Assembly (NCBI GenBank): GCA_001803045.1
Contig: MHAR01000080.1
Span: forward strand, 24,543 to 88,542
Direction of reading: 5' to 3'
DNA length: 64,000 nt
From: Ignavibacteria bacterium RIFOXYB12_FULL_35_14
Lineage (GTDB): Bacteria; Bacteroidota; Ignavibacteria; Ignavibacteriales; Ignavibacteriaceae
In this document: in pieces, positions 56,835 to 64,000 of the stretch
Layout: every line of letters starts with the position of its first letter
How positions within the stretch are numbered: the stretch's first letter is position 1
Program-made: the position numbers and the translations under genes
Notes under the pieces: model-generated
The model's database searches: none
What the model saw: the letters and a program-made list of their open reading frames with translations, nothing else
Told to the model about the DNA's origin: nothing

Positions 56835-58409
56835 TTACGGAGATAAATTAAAATCGCTGAAGAACACTTTGATTAATAAATTCTTAACACTTCCTGGGAT
56901 CCCATTTATCCTTTGCATCGGAGCACCAATAAAGAAAATATTCTTACTGCTGCTTTCAAAACCGATGAAACCTTTTAGTTCACCGTTGGGGAAATAGTAA
57001 ATAGGTGTAACACCTACACTTGTCAGTTTGAATGATCTCACTCTTGCAAACGAACGGCTTGTCAATAAATTAGGATATTGAAGAATATCTGCCGAACCGA
57101 TAGTTCTATTAACACCAATAGTAGCCGAATAATAACTCGTATCAGCTTCAATAAATGGTAAGAATCCCTGGATTTGTGAAAGATCAATTTCCTGAGGAAA
57201 CTGCATAGATAAGAACATCTTACCGCCTGCTTCAAGATAGTTTTGAACAGTAACGTTGGCGACATCTAATGATGGATCGTTATCAGTATACCATAATATT
57301 GCATCGTACAGTTTAATTGTCTCAAGAAATGTTGTATTTAAATATGGAAGATTCGCCTTTTGCAAATCGAGAATATCAAACTTATCTGGCAAGCCAACAC
57401 TATCCATCATTGCATTGTAGAAACTTGCTGCGTCATCAACAATTTTGTAATTATCAACGATCAGAAATTTCCCTTTTGGTTTTTTAACAAACCAACTGTG
57501 AGATGAATCCGGCAATGTAATCCAACCGGATTTTGCACCTGAAATATCTTCTGCCTGTACAAAAAATCTATTGTTTTCATTAAACATTAAACCTGGAAGT
57601 TTAACCGGAGCCATATTATTAGGATTCCCGTCTATCAGAATATCCATCAAGGGAATATTATTCTCAAAATCCTTCGTTCGGAGAGTAATAGTTCTAATTG
57701 CGCCATTTATGAAAACTGCACTCGCAGTATCGTTTAGAGCGATTTTAATATTAGTGATTGTCTCATCACCATCAAGGTCTGTAACATTCCACCCAAAGGA
57801 TATCGCCGGTAATGATGTATCCGGCAGAGAAGAAAGCACGTTCCACGACATGACTGGTGCAGAATTTTTAATTGGCAGCGTTAATATTGCTGGATTTGGA
57901 TCGATTAAACCTATATCAATATAAGCTTCACCATTATCCCAATTACTGTTATTGTTTAAATCAGTAAATGGTTCGGGTCCAAAATTTATGTTATTCTGAT
58001 TAATCTGAATATCATATTTACCATTTCCATCATCATCGACTGCGGCAACTCTAAAATTATAGATTGTATCCACAGCACCTATTTTCAATTCGAATAGACT
58101 ATCATTTTTTGTGGTGAAGGTCCAGCTTATACCATCGAATGAAAAATAAAATCCTAATATCATTCCATCAGGATCATCTCCCGTCCAGTGAATATTTATT
58201 TTGCTCGGCTGCTTTGATATGCTGCTGTCAGGCTCTAAAAATATTTTAGTAGTTGGGGGTTTGTTCCTAACCGGATTGTTAGGTATCTCCTCGTAGCATG
58301 AAACTAAAACAAATGAAAGAAAAAGTCCAAGTGCAGAAATGAGGACCAGTCTTTTCATTTTTATAAAATGAATAGCATAAGGTGAAAATAATATTGTTCT
58401 AATATTCAA
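56835..58409 (-). CDS. Lipoprotein with Ig/fibronectin-like and GATase-like regions
   Basis: The better start is the Met at 58358 (MKRLVLISALGLFLSFVLVSC), giving a lipobox Cys; the longer form adds 17 residues without a signal. Residues about 50-330 contain repeated beta-sandwich strands (SKINIHWTGDDPDGMILGFY, ISFGWNVTDLDGDETITNIK). The C-terminal half (GKFLIVDNYKIVDDAASFYN, ILWYTDNDPSLD, GGKMFLSMQFP) resembles the glutamine-amidotransferase-like fold also seen in the amidase at 10.8-13.0 kb. It is probably surface-exposed. It lies 19 bases before the TonB receptor gene. Confidence 0.75.
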   Translation of the reverse strand: MNIRTILFSPYAIHFIKMKRLVLISALGLFLSFVLVSCYEEIPNNPVRNKPPTTKIFLEPDSSISKQPSKINIHWTGDDPDGMILGFYFSFDGISWTFTTKNDSLFELKIGAVDTIYNFRVAAVDDDGNGKYDIQINQNNINFGPEPFTDLNNNSNWDNGEAYIDIGLIDPNPAILTLPIKNSAPVMSWNVLSSLPDTSLPAISFGWNVTDLDGDETITNIKIALNDTASAVFINGAIRTITLRTKDFENNIPLMDILIDGNPNNMAPVKLPGLMFNENNRFFVQAEDISGAKSGWITLPDSSHSWFVKKPKGKFLIVDNYKIVDDAASFYNAMMDSVGLPDKFDILDLQKANLPYLNTTFLETIKLYDAILWYTDNDPSLDVANVTVQNYLEAGGKMFLSMQFPQEIDLSQIQGFLPFIEADTSYYSATIGVNRTIGSADILQYPNLLTSRSFARVRSFKLTSVGVTPIYYFPNGELKGFIGFESSSKNIFFIGAPMQRINGIPGSVKNLLIKVFFSDFNLSP

Positions 58410-58499
58410 CAGTTCAACCTAAAAAGTATTTTACAAAACCATCCATAAAAGCATGCGGGTGCTAAACTAAGCTTACACCCTCGGCTTTTTAGCGCATTT

Positions 58500-60740
58500 T
58501 TACTTCAAGAGAATCATTTTCTTTGCCTGGGAAAAATTATCAGACGTAAACAAGTAGAAATATACTCCTGAAGATAGATATGATGCATCAAAGTTTATTT
58601 TATGAACACCTGCGCGCTGGACTGCATTAAAAAGATTAGCAACTTCCTGACCGAGAGAATTATAAATCCTAATATTCACTAATCCTTCTTTCGGAAGTGA
58701 ATAAGATATTACCGTTGAAGGATTGAAAGGATTAGGATAGTTCTGTTCAACAACGAATTTATCCGGTATAGTATTGTCTCCATCATTAATTCCAACCGGC
58801 GGAGTGTAACCCACAAAGTCAGTTGTCATTCGTGGGATTAGTTTGTAATAACTGAAAGAGAAATATAAATAGCCGGATAAACTTGCAATTGTAGCACCAC
58901 TATCAATAATGATTAAAGTTAAATTCCCAGCTAATGAGGCATCCCACATATTGTGATACAAATGATTTCCATCCTGAAGATCAACTCGTACATTTCCCGA
59001 ACCATCATTAATAAATATTTCGCCAAAATTTCTGTTGCCACCTGATCCTTGATCGGGACCCGCATTACCATCGGCATTTAAATCAGTTACATTCACATTT
59101 TCAAATTTTATAAGTACGGATTCCCATTGTTCGGCATCAATTACATTGGAGGCTTTTGTTCCAATGCTTCCGGTCGTTAAAATTTGTGTATTCGGCAAAG
59201 AATTATTTGAAGAATGAATAATCAGAGATGAAATACTATCAATTCTCGTAACATCAAAATCTTCTCTGATAACTCCAGTAATCGTTACGTTATCACCTTT
59301 TTTAAGACCATATACATCTTGATTAGTATTAGCAGCATTCAACCATATACCGCTCCATGGAGTTTCTCCATCTTGAAGAATGATCCGATTTGAGCTGCTT
59401 GGAGCACCATTTCCTGCACTTGAGTACCTTCCAACCGTATCGGCAGTTACTATACCAGAAACTGTAACAGAATAATTATAAAATGCACTTAAACCGCTGC
59501 CAAACGGGGAATACTGAACTTCTCTAATTGTAATTGGCCTATTCAGCACAAAATAAAAATATCTGCTTGTGCTTAAGTTAGAGGGATTTGTAATGGACAC
59601 ACCATTTAAGTCGGTGGCTTTTATATAATATTCAACAAGAGCAGAATCTAACGCAACTCCTGGAATCGTACCGGAATAAATACTATCGGTAGTAGTAGTT
59701 ACCATGTCCAATGAGTCTTGTGCTCCGTCATTCAATCTATAAAATAATTTAACGCTCTGTATATTTGCCTGAACTCCTTTAGCCACACAGCTAACCGTTA
59801 CAGCCTGATTTGGTGCGGCTATTGCAGCATCTCTTCCAACGCTGGATATAGATGGTGGTATGACTAATGCCGATCCTAAATCATCGGGATATAGTGGAAC
59901 AAGCCAGTACAACACTCCTGCGGCAGCATCAGACCTCATTGTTAAAATTCCTCGAAGATATGAAAGGTATGTGCCATTCACAGGTGATTGATATGTCGGC
60001 CTAATTCCACTCGAATTTGTCTTGAAATAAGTTGATTGTGCATAAACCATCATCGACTTACCGGTACCGTCATTCAATCTGAAATTTCCGGAAGTTGAAC
60101 CTGTCCCAGTAACTCTGTCCGAAGTTATCAAATTATGACTTGCATCAGCTTTAAACTCAACATAAGTACCCTGATACTTTCTCATCAAATAATTACCCTT
60201 TGTTGAACTTGCGAATAAGCTGTCTATCGTTAAAGGAGTAGGATTTGGTCTTTGCGGCAGCACTTCTATTTCTTCAATAGGAACCGGACTGGGAGTAGTT
60301 ATCAAGACCAATTCAGTTGATTGGAAATATGGAGTTACAACTCCTGTAAATTCATATACTCTTGCAGTATCTGCAAGATCTAATAGTGTTTGCTGTGCAG
60401 CTGCACTAGTACTATCTCCCTGATAAACCTGAATTCCACCCCATTCAGGATTATCCTTGTCTTGTATGTAGCAAGCCCAACCTGAACCAACCCAAATTAC
60501 TGGTCTTCTGTCTCCAACTCCTGGTTGCTCGGAACCAACGAGTGTACGAACAGTTACAACACCTCTCACCCGCACAGTATCTCCAGCTAAAGGTGAAGAC
60601 GGAAAAAATGGTAATGTGTCTTGATTAGCTATATAATTAATATCATGTAAGGTTACCAGAGGATACGACTGAGCAGCCGTTAACCCTGCAAACAATACAA
60701 AATACAGTAGCACTAAATTATTTTTCACAACAACCTCCAA
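58500..60740 (-). CDS. Large T9SS-exported protein with OB-fold-like segments
   Basis: A signal peptide (residues 7-24) leads to a segment DTVRVRGVVTVRTLVGSEQP and VWVGSGWACYIQDKDNPEWG, and a second (YSVTVSGIVTADTVGRYSSA, IILQDGETPWSGIWLN), both resembling OB-fold domains found in extracellular nucleases. The central part is Ig-like. The C-terminus is a T9SS sorting domain (EQNYPNPFNPSTVISYSL, then AGVHKINFDASYLSSGVYFY). At 746 residues no catalytic site is evident. It lies 9 bases after the 706-residue gene and seems cotranscribed with it. Confidence 0.85.
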   Translation of the reverse strand: MEVVVKNNLVLLYFVLFAGLTAAQSYPLVTLHDINYIANQDTLPFFPSSPLAGDTVRVRGVVTVRTLVGSEQPGVGDRRPVIWVGSGWACYIQDKDNPEWGGIQVYQGDSTSAAAQQTLLDLADTARVYEFTGVVTPYFQSTELVLITTPSPVPIEEIEVLPQRPNPTPLTIDSLFASSTKGNYLMRKYQGTYVEFKADASHNLITSDRVTGTGSTSGNFRLNDGTGKSMMVYAQSTYFKTNSSGIRPTYQSPVNGTYLSYLRGILTMRSDAAAGVLYWLVPLYPDDLGSALVIPPSISSVGRDAAIAAPNQAVTVSCVAKGVQANIQSVKLFYRLNDGAQDSLDMVTTTTDSIYSGTIPGVALDSALVEYYIKATDLNGVSITNPSNLSTSRYFYFVLNRPITIREVQYSPFGSGLSAFYNYSVTVSGIVTADTVGRYSSAGNGAPSSSNRIILQDGETPWSGIWLNAANTNQDVYGLKKGDNVTITGVIREDFDVTRIDSISSLIIHSSNNSLPNTQILTTGSIGTKASNVIDAEQWESVLIKFENVNVTDLNADGNAGPDQGSGGNRNFGEIFINDGSGNVRVDLQDGNHLYHNMWDASLAGNLTLIIIDSGATIASLSGYLYFSFSYYKLIPRMTTDFVGYTPPVGINDGDNTIPDKFVVEQNYPNPFNPSTVISYSLPKEGLVNIRIYNSLGQEVANLFNAVQRAGVHKINFDASYLSSGVYFYLFTSDNFSQAKKMILLK

Positions 60741-60749
60741 TTAGATGAA

Positions 60750-62870
60750 TCATTTAATAATTAAAAATTTGCCTGTTTGAATGTTCCCGGATTTATTGTT
60801 TTTTACAGTGAAAAGATAAAGCCCCGTTGCAATAGCTTGATCGCTGTCTGTAATTAAATCCCACGCATGTTCACCACCGGAAAATTGCTGCTTACCATCT
60901 CCGGCGTATTGTTCAAACCATCGTATATTACTTCCATTTTGTTCCACATCATGTTCCATTTTCTTAACGATATCACCTGCAAGAGTATACACAGTAATTT
61001 CACATTCAGAAGGAAGGTTAAAGAAATATATTTTTCTTAATCTTTCAGCCGAACCATCCCATATCGCATTTCCATAGTAAGGATTTGGATAAACTCCTAT
61101 CTCTGCATTATCGTTATCATTAGCGGGAGTGCCTGGTAATATACGTTTAACATTTGAGAGAAGACTCGATTCTAATGGATCTAAATTATTTGCAGGATCA
61201 CCTTTATCAAACGAAGTTACTGTAAATAAGTATTGCCATCCATTTAAGAGATTCGGCACTTCTATCTTATAATAATAATTTGTTGGATCTGCAGGAAACG
61301 TTATGGGTTCCCGAAGCTCAATTGAACCAAATCCTGTATTAAAACCTGTAGAACCCGCGCTATCCACTTGATTCATTAATACTAACGAATTAAGAATATC
61401 TTGCTTCTCTGTAATATCAAATCCGGATTGTGTTCTATAAACTTTGTAGCCGGCGAAATCTTTTAATCCTGAAATAGGGTCAACCGAACTTTCAGACCTT
61501 TTATCCCAATATATTGTGGCTTTATTATTTTCCGGAATCACCTTAACTACTGGTGAAGTAGGCGGGGCTGGAAGAATGTATCTATGAATTTTACCATCTC
61601 CAAATATATCTTCACCTGGATCAATTACACCGTCTCTGTTTCTATCATTTCCATGATATGCTCGCAAAGCCCAATCAGCGTTGCTGCATAAATTTATTCG
61701 TTGTTCTTCGGTATCAAATGAAGCGGGATCCGTACCATATTTTTTGGCACATACAATAGCAAATACAATGTTCAATGAATCTCCGGGAGCGATACTTTTA
61801 TAATAACCTCGTGTTATGGTTATCGATCTATTAGCCGGTAATTTTAATGCACCAGGCAGTATCTCTTCACCGAATCTATGGTTGCCTCCAAAATACCCTT
61901 GCATCTTACGATATCTAGCGATATCGTCTTGCGGGGTGAAAAAGTCTGCGTCTGTGGTATTGTTGTGGGTCCATGTGTTAAAGTTCGAACTAGGTAGGGT
62001 ATCATTGTTTCCAATAACGAAAAATTCATCAATTTTGGGAGTTGAACCAAGATACATAATACCGACATAACTATCTGTAAAACCTGGATCGCCATTAGCA
62101 TCAAACTCATAAGCCATTGCAAGAGAATCAATATAGCCATCTCCTCCATGCAAATAAAAAGCTGAGCCCGATGGTCTGCCAGTTAATTTTGTATTTCTTA
62201 CAACTGCATCAGTCCATAAACCCACATAAACACTGTCGAGATATTTACTAGAAACGTTTTTAATTGTAAAATTTAGAATTACGAAAAAATCTGCAAATGG
62301 AAAATTCCATGAGTATGTTTCCTGGTGCACCGCAATTCCAAATGGATTATGCTCTGGAATTACCTGACCGTTTAAATAAGTTGTATTGGTATCAGAAAAA
62401 TCCATCAGATAATCTTGGTGAGATATTGCGTTAGGACTGTAATATCTTGAGTCGAGTAGATTTGAGCGTTCGGTTATCTTATCCGCTTGAGCATTAGTGA
62501 ATTCAAATCCCCCACCTCGACTTGAACTGATAGAGGAAGCATCGATTGCAGCCGTTGTAACAAAGGGGCCAGTCTTACTAGTACTGGTCAAATTATCTTT
62601 AGTAAAACCTCCTACCCATAATCCGCCTGCGAATAAATGCTCAATCCCGCTGCTTAGAGGATATTCACAAGAAGGAACATTAGGCCAATTTACCCAACCG
62701 CTTCCATACATTCCAAAGTTTGTGACTGAAAGTCCTATATTCCCAACATTTGCAAAACGACTCTCATCAGAAAGCATCTTATTAAATTTTCTTTCATCTG
62801 TTTGAGCATAAATCAATACGGAGAAAGAAATTAGATAAATTGAATTGAATGTTAGAAAAGCTTTATTCAT
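60750..62870 (-). CDS. Large secreted surface protein with a T9SS-like C-terminus
   Basis: A signal peptide (residues 1-22) is followed by a region rich in Gly, Ser and Asn (FANVGNIGLSVTNFGMYGSG, ISSSRGGGFEFTNAQADKIT). A beta-rich middle (SVYVGLWTDAVVRNTKLTGR) and a fibronectin-like domain (about 450-555) follow. The end (GVYPNPYYGNAIWDG, YTLAGDIVKKM, ATGLYLFTVKNNKSGNIQTG, KFLIIK) is a variant T9SS sorting domain. Its function is unknown; it is the first gene of the surface operon. The 96-base gap to lipA holds the likely promoter. Confidence 0.8.
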   Translation of the reverse strand: MNKAFLTFNSIYLISFSVLIYAQTDERKFNKMLSDESRFANVGNIGLSVTNFGMYGSGWVNWPNVPSCEYPLSSGIEHLFAGGLWVGGFTKDNLTSTSKTGPFVTTAAIDASSISSSRGGGFEFTNAQADKITERSNLLDSRYYSPNAISHQDYLMDFSDTNTTYLNGQVIPEHNPFGIAVHQETYSWNFPFADFFVILNFTIKNVSSKYLDSVYVGLWTDAVVRNTKLTGRPSGSAFYLHGGDGYIDSLAMAYEFDANGDPGFTDSYVGIMYLGSTPKIDEFFVIGNNDTLPSSNFNTWTHNNTTDADFFTPQDDIARYRKMQGYFGGNHRFGEEILPGALKLPANRSITITRGYYKSIAPGDSLNIVFAIVCAKKYGTDPASFDTEEQRINLCSNADWALRAYHGNDRNRDGVIDPGEDIFGDGKIHRYILPAPPTSPVVKVIPENNKATIYWDKRSESSVDPISGLKDFAGYKVYRTQSGFDITEKQDILNSLVLMNQVDSAGSTGFNTGFGSIELREPITFPADPTNYYYKIEVPNLLNGWQYLFTVTSFDKGDPANNLDPLESSLLSNVKRILPGTPANDNDNAEIGVYPNPYYGNAIWDGSAERLRKIYFFNLPSECEITVYTLAGDIVKKMEHDVEQNGSNIRWFEQYAGDGKQQFSGGEHAWDLITDSDQAIATGLYLFTVKNNKSGNIQTGKFLIIK

Positions 62871-62966
62871 TAAACTAGCAGATCGATGTCCTGTAAAATA
62901 AGGAGAAAGTAATTTTAATTTTTAAATATCTAATTCTAAATTATGGAATTGACATATAGTTTACAA

Positions 62967-63872
62967 TCAGAACAATGCCCTCGCATGTTCATCTGCGTGA
63001 TAAGAACTGCGAACAAGTGGAGAAGACTCGACTATTTTGAATCCCATTTTTAGTCCTTCAACTTTGTAGAAGCTAAACTCATCAGGAGTTACGAATCTAT
63101 CAACCGGTAAATGCACTTTAGTTGGCTGAAGATATTGACCAATTGTTAAAATATCACATCCAGCAGAAACTAAATCATTCATAAGTAAGAGAACTTCATC
63201 GATGTCTTCACCAATACCTACCATTATTCCGCTTTTAGTTTTTAACCCTTTTTGTTTGAACCAATTGATCAACTGCAAACTTCTCGTATATTTCGCTTGA
63301 GGACGAACGACTGAATATAATCTCGGTACAGTTTCTAGATTATGATTTAATATATCAGGCGGATTCTGCATGATAATCTCAAATGCATCTTCACTTCCCC
63401 TAAAGTCGGGAATTAAAGTCTCGATCGTCGTCTGATGCATTCGTTGACGAATTAATCTAATTGTTTCTGAAAATATTGATGCGCCTCCGTCATTAAGCTC
63501 ATCACGATTTACAGAAGTAATTACAACATGTCTCAAGTTCAATTCTTCAACCGATTCAACTACTCTTTTTGGTTCCTCCAAATCAAGCTTGTTTGGAATC
63601 CCAAGCTTCACATTACAAAATCCGCAGCTTCTTGTACATGTATCACCTAGAATCATAAATGTTGCCGTTCGATGATTCCAGCATTCAGCAATATTCGGAC
63701 ATTTGGCTTCCTCACAAACTGTATGAAGATTTTGTTTCCTCATCAACGTTCTTACATCAGAAAAATTATCGCCAGTAGGAAGTTTTACTTTCAGCCAATC
63801 CGGTCTTTTCCCAGGAGGAACTTTTTCCTTCTCAATCTTTTCTTTATATGCTCTTTGAAATTGATTAATCAT
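62967..63872 (-). CDS. lipA: Lipoyl synthase
   Basis: This is a radical-SAM enzyme of 301 residues. The auxiliary cluster Cys are in CEEAKCPNIAECW and the radical-SAM motif is CTRSCGFCNV; RSSYHADE at the C-terminus supplies the conserved Ser ligand. It inserts sulfur into octanoyl groups to make lipoate for pyruvate, 2-oxoglutarate and glycine complexes. The start at 63872 gives MINQFQRAYKEK. No lipB is adjacent; the remaining 128 bases to the window end are AT-rich without a gene. Confidence 0.96.
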   Translation of the reverse strand: MINQFQRAYKEKIEKEKVPPGKRPDWLKVKLPTGDNFSDVRTLMRKQNLHTVCEEAKCPNIAECWNHRTATFMILGDTCTRSCGFCNVKLGIPNKLDLEEPKRVVESVEELNLRHVVITSVNRDELNDGGASIFSETIRLIRQRMHQTTIETLIPDFRGSEDAFEIIMQNPPDILNHNLETVPRLYSVVRPQAKYTRSLQLINWFKQKGLKTKSGIMVGIGEDIDEVLLLMNDLVSAGCDILTIGQYLQPTKVHLPVDRFVTPDEFSFYKVEGLKMGFKIVESSPLVRSSYHADEHARALF

Positions 63873-64000
63873 CAGATAAAAAATTATAACATGAAAAATG
63901 AATTGATTGAAAATAAGATATTATGTTTAAAAAATAACAGCGGCATCCTTTCTGCAAATTAGATATATTGGATTTAAATAAATCATCTAATTAAAAATAA

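Overview
The window looks like chromosomal DNA from an AT-rich member of the Bacteroidota/Chlorobiota group, most likely the Ignavibacteria. The main evidence is a set of secreted proteins ending in type IX secretion (T9SS) C-terminal sorting domains of the NYPNPFNP type, plus a PorV-like outer membrane protein, TonB-linked transport, a complex I operon without nuoEFG, and an atpDC pair with no other ATP synthase genes beside it. No tRNA, rRNA, CRISPR array, integrase or transposase gene was seen.

Layout. 1-18.5 kb is mixed housekeeping: a truncated Fur regulator, an MBL hydrolase, a PD40 propeller, an M28 peptidase, a beta-barrel, a GHL10 glycosidase, an LMW-PTP/fructosamine-kinase pair, an FKBP lipoprotein, an M15 peptidase, a CBM20-esterase, a T9SS-exported amidase, ManC, Alr, a PLP aminotransferase and methylmalonyl-CoA epimerase. 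18.7-28.7 kb is a defence island: a type I restriction-modification locus (hsdM, ORF6N-PLD gene, hsdS, a PD-(D/E)XK-like gene, hsdR) followed by a Fic gene. hsdR has an in-frame UGA where the family has Trp. hsdM and hsdR each carry a related 7-codon GC-rich palindromic insert. The ORF6N gene has three tcgcaaattgcga palindromes, two upstream and one inside its coding sequence.

28.9-41.8 kb is an 11-subunit complex I operon (nuoABCDHIJKLMN) with two intrusions. A four-helix-bundle (S23/IVS-type) gene inside imperfect inverted repeats lies between nuoC and nuoD. Between nuoH and nuoI lies a segment with a duplicated 5' end of nuoI, a fragment of a T9SS sorting domain and an intact T9SS-exported PD40 propeller whose stop overlaps the intact nuoI start. 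42-46.3 kb holds Fe-S assembly genes (cysteine desulfurase, a small unknown, an A-type carrier), an Fe/Mn superoxide dismutase with a Tat-like leader, an antitoxin with a frameshifted RelE/ParE toxin, and a LON-domain protein. 46.3-63.9 kb is on the minus strand: lipA, then a surface locus (two large secreted proteins, a lipoprotein, a TonB receptor, a PorV-like protein, an NHL-type lipoprotein, and an LTD/phospholipase-D protein with a T9SS tail), then atpD-atpC.

Intergenic DNA is rich in small palindromic repeats: a 117-bp MITE-like family, a 52-nt hairpin family, TTTA/TAAA-tetraloop hairpins and REP-like elements. The most unusual parts are the nuoI insertion, the coding palindromes in the restriction genes, and the ORF6N palindromes. 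All assignments come from reading the sequence and recalling families; no database search was run.
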